A DNA stretch of 36,497 nucleotides, taken from IMG/VR virus record IMGVR_UViG_3300030116_003819, positions 1 through 36,497 of that record, one strand, 5' to 3'. Shown here piece by piece: positions 14,942-23,176 of this stretch (positions are counted from its first letter, which is position 1; every line of letters starts with the position of its first letter). Under the pieces are notes generated by a model. That model worked only from the letters and a program-made list of their open reading frames with translations, had not been told where the DNA came from and ran no database searches. The stretch is from a virus. Both the position numbers and the translations under genes were made by a program.

Positions 14942-15316
14942 TTATATCTCCTTTTGAAATGAAGCGTGCAATGGTTTCCAACCATGCGCCTTCAAAGGTT
15001 TCTTCCATCCAAAACGACCTGTAATCGTCAAAGCCTCACACCCATAACTTTTTGCCCAAGCTGTAACATCATTATGCATATCTAGCAATTGATCTAGTTC
15101 ACCGCCGCCTAAAAACACATTTAGAACCTTTTTTCTAGGATATATCACAATTTCAGTAACAATGCACCCCCTTGGAGTAGGCCATAGCTGCATATTGCCT
15201 TCAACAATACCTTTTGCCACATCTTCAAAAATATGTGTACCACCTGAATACTCCAAAGCCGCCTCTATCCAAGGGCGGCATCTTTCTAATTCATTTACTT
15301 GTGTGTCTTTAGGCAT
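14942..15316 (-). CDS. GNAT-like acetyltransferase fold protein in virion cluster
   Basis: A 124-residue protein. The order of elements, namely helix (ELERCRPWIEAALEYSG), strand (GCIVTEIVIYPRKKVLNVFL), GGGELDQLLDMHNDVTAWAK helix, strand (CEALTITGR) and final GWKKPLKAHGWKPLH, resembles the small GNAT-like proteins often encoded among phage tail genes. The GGGEL turn replaces the usual acetyl-CoA pyrophosphate loop, so activity is doubtful and a structural role is possible. It starts with ATG 15316, right behind the previous gene. Confidence 0.5.
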   Translation of the reverse strand: MPKDTQVNELERCRPWIEAALEYSGGTHIFEDVAKGIVEGNMQLWPTPRGCIVTEIVIYPRKKVLNVFLGGGELDQLLDMHNDVTAWAKSYGCEALTITGRFGWKKPLKAHGWKPLHASFQKEI

Positions 15317-15664
15317 TTAATATGTAGACAGCGCTACCCTCTTCCAAATTGCTGTTGATCCATCATGTGCGGCAGTGCAGATATAAATATAATTAGCATC
15401 CCAAGCTATCATTCCCGCAACATCACCAGCCGCACCAGTGCTACTACTTGGCGTTGCTTGCTTCATAGCAACCTGTCTAAAAGCACCATCGCTTGATACG
15501 ACAGGATAGTTGTTAGCATCATCCCATAAAAATATACCGTTTTCGGCAGGAATATCATCAGATTGTTTAAAAAATAATTTACCTAAGTTTCTACTTAGAA
15601 ACAGGTTTATTTCTCTGCCCCACTGACGAATATCTGTACCTATAACTGGCGGTGTAACTGGCAC
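15317..15664 (-). CDS. Small tail-associated structural protein
   Basis: A 115-residue protein starting with GTG at 15664, overlapping the previous stop by one base. The C-terminal segment GMIAWDANYIYICTAAHDG followed by IWKRVALSTY is a beta motif frequent in tail proteins of marine phages, where it often ends fibers or caps. The N-terminal part is a helix with RQWGREINLFLSRN. It is likely a tail component placed next to the nozzle gene. No enzymatic signature. Confidence 0.65.
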   Translation of the reverse strand: MPVTPPVIGTDIRQWGREINLFLSRNLGKLFFKQSDDIPAENGIFLWDDANNYPVVSSDGAFRQVAMKQATPSSSTGAAGDVAGMIAWDANYIYICTAAHDGSTAIWKRVALSTY

Positions 15665-17490
15665 TATCTACGCCCTCCAGCTTTTGTTTCTAATCTCATA
15701 GTTCCAACTCGCCAAGCAGTAGCTTTATCGCCATCAACTCTCATTCTCATTTGCCGACCAGTAAATCGTAAAGATGTTGGGTTGCTTGGGTTAAATGGGC
15801 CATGCGTTGTTTCTGTATCGTTAGGATGAAACCTAGTTTTAAATTTTAAATCAACATCACCTTGCGTTAGCTCATCAGGAATAACTGATGTAACTTTTGC
15901 AACCTGATCACCATTACCAATAGATATTGGACCTGTTTCACAAAAAATAGAACCACTGTCGTAGTTTAAGCCTTGCTCATGGTTATAAATTACAACTGGC
16001 TCAATAACATTTATAGTCCCACCCATACCACTATGGTTTGTACAAAAATAATAAAGAGTTGAGGGCGTACTGTCCGAAACAACTATTTGCACATATGCCC
16101 CTGCCGTACCTGCCGTACCGACTATTGTTACGCCAGTAGTATAATTTGAGCCGCCACCATGTGTGCCATTTGACGTTGTGGAAAACTGTAGTGGGTGCGT
16201 ATCATTAGAGGCATCAGATTGATCAAATTTATAAGTGTTACCCTTTTTAAGGGTTAGCGTTGGAGCAGAGCCAGAATGATCTGATATGTAATATTTATTA
16301 CCGCCATCATCTGCTACCGTTACATTATAAGTAATTGTTTCAGAGTATTCACCACCCATAATAGGCGTTCTAAATACACCTCTTGGCACGCCACCTGTTC
16401 TTGAAAGATTACCTATAAGCCAATGATTTTCTAACAAATCTACAGCAACATATCGGTCTATTTCTAAACTATTTGCAGATGGATAAAACCACCAAACTTC
16501 ACTAAATTCAGTATTGCTTAATGCCCATATTTTAGATTGTTGGTTTACGTTAATATCATCAAAAACATAGTCATGAACTTCGCAAGGTAATTCTTTTACT
16601 GAGTTTCCGTCAAAACCAAAAAAACCTTTTTGCCCCATCCAGAACGCACCCATGTCAGTATCAACAGCCGACATACGCGAAACTGCACCACAAGATGTGC
16701 CAACTCGATTAAAACCATAAACATAAGGTGGTCCAAGATATTTTGCTGAGAACGCATCGCTATCAGTAATAATTAATGTTTGGCCTCTGGTGTTTAAGCC
16801 CTGCATAATCTGACCAGTTGTTTGCAAGGTAAAGTCACCTGCCTCATTTGTTGCCGCTGGCGTCCAAGTTGTGTTTGCTTCTTTGTCGCACCACTGAACT
16901 TTTCTAGGTTCACCACCTGCTCCTAATAAAAATATAAAACGCTCTTCAGTCACAACTAAACCAAGATTGTTTGTTGGAGCGTTTGCCACTGGAGCAGCAA
17001 CGGCTGACGATCCAAGTTGCCATTCCACAAGCGTTCCTGTGTCGTAATGTACACCAACTAAGTATTGACCAAAGTTATCAAGTGACCAAGAGGTTGCTTC
17101 TGAATATGTGCCTGTTGCTGGTCTTTGTGTGCCAAAATATCCAGTGCCGTAAAATCCACCACCAAATCCTAAGTTTTGTGCAGCATCTTCACGGCCTGTA
17201 CTCATTGTGGCTGGAGTTATGTCGTAAGCTGTTCCTGCACCTGTCATAGCAGTTAGCTTGTCATGACTGCCAGCAGCAAAATAAGCTGTTCCATTATTAC
17301 TTTCCCAAGCGTGTGCGCCTCGAATGGGATTGGCAGAAAACCCATCTTTAAAAGATTGCCAACCACCTATTGGACGTAATGAGCCATCACGCCACCTAAC
17401 TAAGCTACCATCACGCCATCTGTTACTAGCGTCAAACTCTGTACCGTTACGATAAAAACCAGCTTTTAATTTTAAAGGAACTAACGCCAT
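15664..17490 (-). CDS. Nozzle-like tail protein with inserted cupredoxin-type domain
   Basis: A 608-residue structural protein. The N-terminal part (MALVPLKLKAGFYRNGTEFD, RWRDGSLRPIGGWQ) and the C-terminal end (FTGRQMRMRVDGDKATAWRV, then GTMRLETKAGGRR) are typical of tail hub or nozzle proteins of P22/SU10-like phages. Between about residues 390 and 500 lies a separate strand-rich module with THPLQF (His432) and YYFCTNHSGMGG (Cys483, His486, Met489). The spacing and ligand order His...Cys-x2-His-x2-Met match type I copper sites of plastocyanin-like folds. Related modules occur in marine phage structural proteins, but copper binding is untested as far as I know. The start overlaps the previous gene by 10 bases with GGGGG upstream. 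Confidence 0.8.
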   Translation of the reverse strand: MALVPLKLKAGFYRNGTEFDASNRWRDGSLVRWRDGSLRPIGGWQSFKDGFSANPIRGAHAWESNNGTAYFAAGSHDKLTAMTGAGTAYDITPATMSTGREDAAQNLGFGGGFYGTGYFGTQRPATGTYSEATSWSLDNFGQYLVGVHYDTGTLVEWQLGSSAVAAPVANAPTNNLGLVVTEERFIFLLGAGGEPRKVQWCDKEANTTWTPAATNEAGDFTLQTTGQIMQGLNTRGQTLIITDSDAFSAKYLGPPYVYGFNRVGTSCGAVSRMSAVDTDMGAFWMGQKGFFGFDGNSVKELPCEVHDYVFDDINVNQQSKIWALSNTEFSEVWWFYPSANSLEIDRYVAVDLLENHWLIGNLSRTGGVPRGVFRTPIMGGEYSETITYNVTVADDGGNKYYISDHSGSAPTLTLKKGNTYKFDQSDASNDTHPLQFSTTSNGTHGGGSNYTTGVTIVGTAGTAGAYVQIVVSDSTPSTLYYFCTNHSGMGGTINVIEPVVIYNHEQGLNYDSGSIFCETGPISIGNGDQVAKVTSVIPDELTQGDVDLKFKTRFHPNDTETTHGPFNPSNPTSLRFTGRQMRMRVDGDKATAWRVGTMRLETKAGGRR

Positions 17491-18299
17491 TGCGCCCCCA
17501 CCATAACAAACAAACCATTGTGAATTGAACCTACAGAACCTACAGAATTATCATTTGTAACGGTATAAGTAACATTACCAGAAGGTATTCCTGTTTTTGA
17601 TACCGTAAAACTTGAGCTACCTGTTTGTGAGTCTGTCCTTATAGTAGCGCTTTGATTTACTGTGTTATTCCCAGAATAAGAACGACCTGCAACAATGATT
17701 GCTCCATTACTATCTTGTCCATTAAACGTGATACCATGAGAAGTAGCAGGGCTGCTCACGTTATGAGTGCTAACTGTTATTGCAGGGGTTGAACTAATAA
17801 AGTTTGTTAGTTCAAATGCTTGAAACTCTGATGGACCTGCTCCTGTTCCAAAACCTGCTCCTGTTACTGCTAATGAACCTGATGCGGTTGTTTCCTTATA
17901 AAAAATAGCAACATTACCGCCCCTGTTACCACTGTCTATTGATTTTAAATCAACAGCCTTAGTTAGAGATGTACCCCCAACGCTTACAGTGCTAATTGGC
18001 GTTGATGATGTTGTTTGTTGAGAAATAACAGCAATAACAATAATTTTATTTCCGCTAGAAAATGTGTGCGTGCCGTTTGGAAAACTACTTGTGGCCGTTG
18101 CATCACGACCTATAAAGTTTACGGCAACTGGCGTGTTGCTAGCACCATACCATTCACTAAAGCTCATATTTGTGCTTGCAGATTTACTAATAAGACCTCT
18201 TATATCACTATCATTTATAGACACTTCACTACCTGATGAACCGCCTATCTCAACGTGCATTTGGTCTAAACTTATTGCGCCACTACTCGGCAGAGCCAT
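17481..18299 (-). CDS. Tail fiber-like structural protein with MALPSSG anchor
   Basis: A 272-residue Ser/Thr/Gly-rich protein. The N-terminus MALPSSGAISLDQMHVEIGG, then MSFSEWYGAS, is a recurrent attachment module at the start of marine phage tail proteins. Residues about 55-265 are beta-rich with Ser/Thr-rich strands, like an adhesion or fiber domain. No collar, S74 or enzymatic motif is visible. It begins inside the end of the S74 tail gene (17-base overlap) and runs into the nozzle gene. Probably a receptor-contact or fiber-accessory protein. Confidence 0.65.
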   Translation of the reverse strand: MALPSSGAISLDQMHVEIGGSSGSEVSINDSDIRGLISKSASTNMSFSEWYGASNTPVAVNFIGRDATATSSFPNGTHTFSSGNKIIVIAVISQQTTSSTPISTVSVGGTSLTKAVDLKSIDSGNRGGNVAIFYKETTASGSLAVTGAGFGTGAGPSEFQAFELTNFISSTPAITVSTHNVSSPATSHGITFNGQDSNGAIIVAGRSYSGNNTVNQSATIRTDSQTGSSSFTVSKTGIPSGNVTYTVTNDNSVGSVGSIHNGLFVMVGAQWR

Positions 18300-19107
18300 T
18301 TTTTAGTTCCTCTATCTCTGCTTTTAGTTCTTTGATAGCTTCTATTAAAAGACCATGTAATTGATCATATTGAACAGTCTTATATTCAACACCTTCTTGA
18401 CCATTAAAAACTAGTTTTTGATTTTGTACAGCCGAAGGTAAAACATTCTCTACTTCTTGCGCCACAACTCCTGCGCTTTGCTTTCCATCATCGTTGTAAG
18501 TAAAAGTATAACCATTTATTTGCGATACTTTTTCTAACGCATTTTCTATTTTATTTATATCGTGCTTTAATCTTTGGTCTGAAACTGTTGTTGAATAAGC
18601 GGTTACATTACCATCAACGTGCAGATCACCGCCATCTGTCAGCCTCATATCTTCTGCGCCAGCAGTATAAAAACGCATACCTACGTCAGCATCATAAAAT
18701 ACATAATCAGCGGTGTTGCCAGTATAAACATCTACGTTGCCGCTTTTTCGCATATCATTATTTAACGTAAAGGTTAAATCGTAGGGGTCTGCATCTGAAC
18801 CTGTTGATGTATCAGTCCAATCAATATCAATACCGCCACCCTCAACAAACTTTACCTCTTTACCACCTGCAATAGTTACTTCTGTTCCATCGCCATCCTC
18901 CAAAACAAATCCAGTAATTGCATTTGTAAGGTCTGAGGCTGTAGAGGTTACAGTAGTGCCATTTATGGTAAGTGTTGTTAAATCAGGCGCTAGTGTTCCA
19001 GATGTTCCATTAGCTGCATTTACTATAGTATCGAGAGCGGTGTTGATTGTGTCACCCCACGTTCCCTCACTACCGCCAACCGTAGGTTTTGTTATACTAA
19101 TAGCCAT
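18283..19107 (-). CDS. Tail fiber with C-terminal S74 self-cleaving chaperone domain
   Basis: A 274-residue protein. The N-terminal part (MAISITKPTVGGSEGTWGDT) is a tail-attachment style found in marine phages, and the middle is beta-rich. The C-terminal about 100 residues form an intramolecular chaperone of the Peptidase_S74 family: SDQRLKHDI gives the Ser176/Lys181 pair that matches the Ser-Lys dyad of endosialidase-type chaperones, followed by GVVAQEV and VQYDQLHGLLIEAIKEL. The domain helps the fiber trimerise and then cuts itself off. The start has AGGAG 8 bases upstream. Confident call for the domain, moderate for the fiber identity. Confidence 0.85.
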   Translation of the reverse strand: MAISITKPTVGGSEGTWGDTINTALDTIVNAANGTSGTLAPDLTTLTINGTTVTSTASDLTNAITGFVLEDGDGTEVTIAGGKEVKFVEGGGIDIDWTDTSTGSDADPYDLTFTLNNDMRKSGNVDVYTGNTADYVFYDADVGMRFYTAGAEDMRLTDGGDLHVDGNVTAYSTTVSDQRLKHDINKIENALEKVSQINGYTFTYNDDGKQSAGVVAQEVENVLPSAVQNQKLVFNGQEGVEYKTVQYDQLHGLLIEAIKELKAEIEELKNGSAE

Positions 19108-19137
19108 TTTTTTCTCCTATTAATCTAAAGTACCACG

Positions 19138-19764
19138 TTAAGCCGCATCCGTCCATATTGCTGGTGGCACAGTAGGACTAAACCATCCTCTAAATTTTAC
19201 ATCAAACCCTGTATAAGTAAAAGCGTGTGGGCTTGTTATAGATATTTTTCTGCCATGCCTTAAAGTAGCACTTTGCCCTGTTAGAGCAAATGTTCCAGTT
19301 TCGGCATCAATTTTAAAACCAAATATTACACTGTTACCAGTAAGCGTAAATGTTCCAACAGGATCACCTAGCGATACATGAACATCATAAGTTTGATCTT
19401 GACCTGTTAACGTAAATGATCCGACAGCCGCATCTGGACTTAAATTGGCTTGAAAACTTACAGCATGGCCTGTTGTTGTGAAAGTTCCAATAGGCTCTAA
19501 TACTATTCCTTTACCAAGAGCCGTAACTACATTTTGACCAGTAAGCGTAAATGAACCGCTTTGAATATCATAATCGTAAGCAACAGGCGTTAATAAAGCT
19601 TGACCACTTAAAGCAAAAGTACCGCTTGGATATATGTCTGTTATAAGTTTTGCAGCACCCTGCATAGACAAGGTAAACGTACCACTGTTAGCAACTAACG
19701 CATAATTTGCGCCACCGCTTGAACCTATCGGGCCTGCGCCTATCGGACCTGCTGCAATAGTCAT
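19138..19764 (-). CDS. Beta-repeat tail-region protein
   Basis: A 208-residue protein that opens with a Gly/Pro/Ile-rich tail (MTIAAGPIGAGPIGSSGG), then carries about eight repeats of a strand-turn unit close to GTFTLTGQ spaced 17-25 residues apart. The units are GTFTLSMQG, GTFALSGQA, GSFTLTGQN, GTFTTTGHA, GSFTLTGQD, GTFTLTGNS, GTFALTGQS and AFTYTGFDV. It probably forms a repetitive beta solenoid or prism on the virion surface. It ends in an aromatic Trp-rich segment. AAGGAG precedes the start. Such repeats are seen in marine phage structural proteins. The role is not established. Confidence 0.7.
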   Translation of the reverse strand: MTIAAGPIGAGPIGSSGGANYALVANSGTFTLSMQGAAKLITDIYPSGTFALSGQALLTPVAYDYDIQSGSFTLTGQNVVTALGKGIVLEPIGTFTTTGHAVSFQANLSPDAAVGSFTLTGQDQTYDVHVSLGDPVGTFTLTGNSVIFGFKIDAETGTFALTGQSATLRHGRKISITSPHAFTYTGFDVKFRGWFSPTVPPAIWTDAA

Positions 19765-19767
19765 AAC

Positions 19768-20073
19768 TTATTCTCCTTCTGAAGAAGCTCTTAATTCGTC
19801 ACAATAACCCTGCAAATCAACAAAAACTGGATATGAATTTACATTGTCACTTCGTGAAACATCTACACTTGTAACTTTATGCACAAAACTTTGCTGCACA
19901 TTTATTTCAATATGTAATTCAATAAGTGCCTCACCTTTTATTTCAGCAAGTAAATCTTCTAATGCTGTTTTTCGATCTTCACTAAATGCTGTATCAGTAA
20001 CATCTGTAACATATTGCTCAGTATCGGTTGTAAACTCTACCGCTCCATTTGTTTTTAAATTAAAAGCCTTCAT
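19768..20073 (-). CDS. Small tail-region protein of unknown function
   Basis: A 101-residue acidic protein with alternating strands and a central helix (DRKTALEDLLAEIKGEALIE). The start overlaps the previous stop as ATGA, with GGAG upstream. No recognised domain. Being placed between the DUF-type 230-residue gene and the beta-repeat gene, it may be an assembly factor or minor structural protein. Confidence 0.65.
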   Translation of the reverse strand: MKAFNLKTNGAVEFTTDTEQYVTDVTDTAFSEDRKTALEDLLAEIKGEALIELHIEINVQQSFVHKVTSVDVSRSDNVNSYPVFVDLQGYCDELRASSEGE

Positions 20074-20762
20074 CGCCTATGCTCCATCTTGTGCCAAAAT
20101 AACTTTCTATAACCATTACTAAAATAAGTTATTAAACTATTTTGTACTTTATTTTGCTTTTTCTTGTTTAACACAGAAACCTCTAAACCTAAAGTTTCTC
20201 TCTTAAATGGTATTACTTGGATAAGAGGCGTTCCCCTCGTAATTAAAAATTTACCTTCACCGCCTGTCCAGATAAACGGAAAATGTACATGGTTATAGTA
20301 TGTGTCCGTATCTACAACACCATCTAAAACCTTAAATCTTTTCTCCATTCTGTTAAACGGTGAAGTAAATAAACAGCTATAATTTTTTGGCGTTTCAATA
20401 ACCCAAGGATTGTGCCACTTCAAAGGTACGTTGCCAAAAGGCTCATCTTTCATGGGGTGACCCATAACTTGATCATAACTGTGATCTGACATACCTGCCG
20501 TTAATTCTTTTTCCGCAAACTCAAATCTTAAATTGTTATTTTCTGCGACAACCCAAACATCGCAATGAAAAGGTATAATATAACCTTGAGACATTGCATC
20601 AATAAACGGCAAACATCTTTTTACAGAGCTACTTCTTGGGTGATCACTTAGTGCGGCTGGTAAGCTTTTAAACCAATCTGGCATAACTTTGCCAGATGGA
20701 TAAGGGTGCGGAAATGCATCAACTATTTCTTGCGTGGCATGAAATTTTATTTTGTTTGCCAT
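20070..20762 (-). CDS. Conserved marine phage protein with Cys/His/Trp motifs, unknown function
   Basis: A 230-residue protein. It reads FPHPYPSGKVMPDWFKSLP, then SVKRCLPFIDAMSQGYIIPF, then HCDVWVVAE, and later WHNPWVIETPKNYSCLF. The order (a P-x-W-F-K start, a K-x-C-x-P-x-x-D-x-x-x-x-G-Y stretch, then a polar Cys/Asp-Trp pair) resembles uncharacterised proteins (DUF6065-like) of cyanophages and pelagiphages. It sits among tail genes but does not look structural: compact, Cys- and Trp-rich, no repeats. It could be an enzyme carried between virion genes. Function unknown. Confidence 0.65.
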   Translation of the reverse strand: MANKIKFHATQEIVDAFPHPYPSGKVMPDWFKSLPAALSDHPRSSSVKRCLPFIDAMSQGYIIPFHCDVWVVAENNNLRFEFAEKELTAGMSDHSYDQVMGHPMKDEPFGNVPLKWHNPWVIETPKNYSCLFTSPFNRMEKRFKVLDGVVDTDTYYNHVHFPFIWTGGEGKFLITRGTPLIQVIPFKRETLGLEVSVLNKKKQNKVQNSLITYFSNGYRKLFWHKMEHRR

Positions 20763-20763
20763 C

Positions 20764-21828
20764 TTATGATTTCATTATAAACGCCAACGTAAAATAAACA
20801 GGTGTAGTTGTTACTGAAGTTCCTGAACCAGTAGCGCCAGTTGTGCCAGTGACACTATGCGTATGAGTGCCAGAGTTTCCACTGTTTGCATTAAAATTAT
20901 GGCTGTGGTCACCTGCTCCGTATGTTGCCACGTTATGACTGTGTGCGCCTGAACTATTCATATTATTTGTTGTTCTTGAATAAGCTGCCTGACCAGGATT
21001 TGAAGAGAAAATATAGTTCGTGTCGCTGCCATTGTTATAAGTATAAACAAGGCTGTGATTATGGCTACCAGTGTTTGAAGTATAACCGTTGTGCGAATGG
21101 TTTCCTGAGTTGCCTGTATTCGCGTTAAAATTGTGCGAATGATCTCCACCTGCACCTGCTGCAAGATTACCTGTGCCATGAGTGTGGCTTGGTAAATTAC
21201 CTTCAGCTAACGTAACTGTATTAGAGCCGCCTGTGCTGTTTGTGTTTGTTGAGCCGCCACGACCTAATATAAAACGATCTGTTAAATCAGGAGTACTATT
21301 TGAACCATCGCAAAGCTTCCAACCCGAAGGTATATTAGCATTTGTGCCTGACCACATAACAATAACACCAGAAGGCACTGTCGTAATACCAGTTAATGCA
21401 GAGCCATCTATCGCAGGTAAAGCACCAGTAAGTTGGCTTGCTGGAATTGTACCCGACACTGAAAGATTGCCTGTTACGGATGCACCTGTTGCAGACACAG
21501 AAACCTTTGTAGAGCCTCCATGCTCTAACCTGTTAAAATCGTCATCTATACCAGTAACAGAAACCGTTGCTGTTCCTGAGAGCGTAATTGCCGAACCACT
21601 GTTGCTGCTTTCTGTAGGCGTTCTTGTAAGCGTAGTTCCCGAAGCCGTATATGTTCCAGTGCCTATTTCAAAATTAGCACCTTCCTCAATAACATACTGA
21701 ACCACATCGCCATTCGAAACACCAGCATCAGCAAACGATTGAAAGCCTACAGAAGCACTACCCAAAGTTACCGTACCAGCACCAGTAGTGCTAGTAGTCA
21801 TCTTGGCTCTGTTAAATAGCTTTGCCAT
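20764..21828 (-). CDS. Tail collar / short-fiber protein with histidine-rich metal-site tip
   Basis: A 354-residue protein. The N-terminal 100 residues are a small beta domain ending in DDFNRLEHGG, followed by a beta stem. A phage tail collar domain (about residues 153-190) reads VIVMWSGTNANIPSGWKLCD then DLTDRFILGRGG. The C-terminal part (about 210-340) has repeated HxH pairs (HTH, HSH, HNH) between Gly/Asn/Ser-rich linkers, as in T4 short tail fibers, where such His pairs bind iron along the fiber tip. The start has AGGAG upstream. It is likely a receptor-binding fiber and a host-range determinant. Confidence 0.85.
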   Translation of the reverse strand: MAKLFNRAKMTTSTTGAGTVTLGSASVGFQSFADAGVSNGDVVQYVIEEGANFEIGTGTYTASGTTLTRTPTESSNSGSAITLSGTATVSVTGIDDDFNRLEHGGSTKVSVSATGASVTGNLSVSGTIPASQLTGALPAIDGSALTGITTVPSGVIVMWSGTNANIPSGWKLCDGSNSTPDLTDRFILGRGGSTNTNSTGGSNTVTLAEGNLPSHTHGTGNLAAGAGGDHSHNFNANTGNSGNHSHNGYTSNTGSHNHSLVYTYNNGSDTNYIFSSNPGQAAYSRTTNNMNSSGAHSHNVATYGAGDHSHNFNANSGNSGTHTHSVTGTTGATGSGTSVTTTPVYFTLAFIMKS

Positions 21829-21840
21829 GATGAACTCCTA

Positions 21841-22272
21841 CTATGTAAGTGTTAAGATACCGTTAGTTCCAATATCTACTGTAAAAGTATCGCCATCATT
21901 AAGCGTCAAAGATGACCCATAATCATAATAACCAATAATAGGATCGGCTGGGGATGTTGGTGTATCATTGTAGATAATAACATATCTAAATGCTGCAACC
22001 GCACCACCTGACGCTGTCAAAACCAAATCATCAGCCGAAAGTTTATATGTGCCTGATGTTTGTGTGCTAGTTACATTTGCTAATGTACGAGAAGATAAAT
22101 TTGTATAAGATATTTCAGTAACATTAGCTAAAACACCATTTGTATCAGCCGTTGCGTCTGTGCCTGATGTTGGGTCTGTATTAGATAGCGCAACTTTTAG
22201 CGTGTCGCTGTCTAAGTCCATTGCGTTTGCTAAGTTAACCACAAAGTCATTAACCTTAGTAAAACTTGCCAT
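21841..22272 (-). CDS. Tail-region structural protein of the MASFTKVNDFV type
   Basis: A 143-residue beta-rich protein. The opening MASFTKVNDFVVNLANAMDL and later GVLANVTEISYTNLSSRTL and FRYVIIYNDT are a pattern common in small structural proteins of marine phages placed near the adaptor gene. AAGGAG lies just upstream of ATG 22272. It may be a tail-associated or head-tail joining protein, and no enzymatic motif is present. Recognised by style only. Confidence 0.68.
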   Translation of the reverse strand: MASFTKVNDFVVNLANAMDLDSDTLKVALSNTDPTSGTDATADTNGVLANVTEISYTNLSSRTLANVTSTQTSGTYKLSADDLVLTASGGAVAAFRYVIIYNDTPTSPADPIIGYYDYGSSLTLNDGDTFTVDIGTNGILTLT

Positions 22273-22890
22273 TTAGTAGCTCCTTATTTTCATTCTGCGA
22301 CCAGAGCCGCCAGTGGTTGCTCGTTCACTCTCCGCATTTATATCATTGATTGCCTTTTGATACAATGCACTCCATTCTGCTATTCTATTAGCTTCAGATA
22401 AATATGGCGCTGAGTGAATTAAAGAGCCATACAAATAGGCAGAGGGATAGTAAGTCATTAACCAGTTTGTGCTGTTTGTAGCTAAGTCTGGTATTTCCTC
22501 ATAATACGTTAACTCAAGAGTATGATCACCGTCTGGAGTTGGAAATACTTCAAACGCTTGATCTAAAATTGTATAAACCCTAGGAACACCAACAGTATCA
22601 AGGGCTTCCTGTCTTAACTTTGATATTTCTAAAGCACCCACAAGCTCTAATATTCTAAACTCTCCTGAAGTTTTTACCATCCTAACAGGCTCAAGAAAGT
22701 TATTTGGCAAAGCTGTGTATTGAGAATCAACGGTTGAAACAACCCTATCCTGCATACGCCAATGCCTAAGTTCTTTGTTTAACTGACCTTCAGCAAGGGT
22801 AATAAAATCAGGTATAACTGCCGTTAAATCATCTCTATTTAAAAAATCAGCAATACTTGCTTTTAAATCATCATAGTTAGTTAAAGCCAT
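22273..22890 (-). CDS. Head-tail adaptor protein, SU10-type
   Basis: A 205-residue protein that would form the ring below the portal. The pattern MALTNYDDLKASIADFLNRD, then FITLAEGQLNKELRHWRM, and LPNNFLEPVRMV matches the SU10/P22-gp4-like adaptor family. The middle contains FEVFPTPDGDHTLELTYYEE and the C-terminal part is helical with RRMKIRSY at the end. It lies at the head of the tail genes, followed by the small structural gene. The start has GGAATTG upstream and follows the DUF6321-like gene. Good confidence. Confidence 0.85.
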   Translation of the reverse strand: MALTNYDDLKASIADFLNRDDLTAVIPDFITLAEGQLNKELRHWRMQDRVVSTVDSQYTALPNNFLEPVRMVKTSGEFRILELVGALEISKLRQEALDTVGVPRVYTILDQAFEVFPTPDGDHTLELTYYEEIPDLATNSTNWLMTYYPSAYLYGSLIHSAPYLSEANRIAEWSALYQKAINDINAESERATTGGSGRRMKIRSY

Positions 22891-23157
22891 CTAACAATTC
22901 CATCTTCTACGAGCAGCTTTGCCACGTTCACCTGTCCAGCCTCTAGACCTAGCGCAAAAAGACTTCTTACGAGCCTTCTCTTTTGCAGTTAAATTTTTCT
23001 TTTTTGTTACAGCCGTTTTTAATTTCGACTTTGGATTTTTTCTTCTATGTGCGGCTACGCCAGCAGCAGTCATGCCAGCGCCTTCTTTTACCGTTCTATA
23101 GTTACGACCTTTGCCTTTAGTCGTTTTAGGTATAGCTTTTTCGCGTCTTCTGGGCAT
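22891..23157 (-). CDS. Small very basic DUF6321-like protein
   Basis: An 88-residue, strongly basic protein. The motif GAGMTAAGVAAHRRKNPKSK, then LKTAVT, and the Cys-bearing end SFCARSRGW and ARRRWNC match the conserved layout of DUF6321 proteins of marine phages. The likely role is DNA or RNA binding, or packing inside the head, but no experimental function is known to me. It is the last of a series of basic small proteins between terminase and adaptor. No strong ribosome site is visible before ATG 23157. Confidence 0.75.
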   Translation of the reverse strand: MPRRREKAIPKTTKGKGRNYRTVKEGAGMTAAGVAAHRRKNPKSKLKTAVTKKKNLTAKEKARKKSFCARSRGWTGERGKAARRRWNC

Positions 23158-23176
23158 TAAAAATTACTACTTACAT

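Noticed and set aside
21182-21700. 172-codon open frame on the + strand
   Set aside because: It is antisense to the collar/short-fiber gene, has Val/Pro/Glu-rich shadow composition and no ribosome site.
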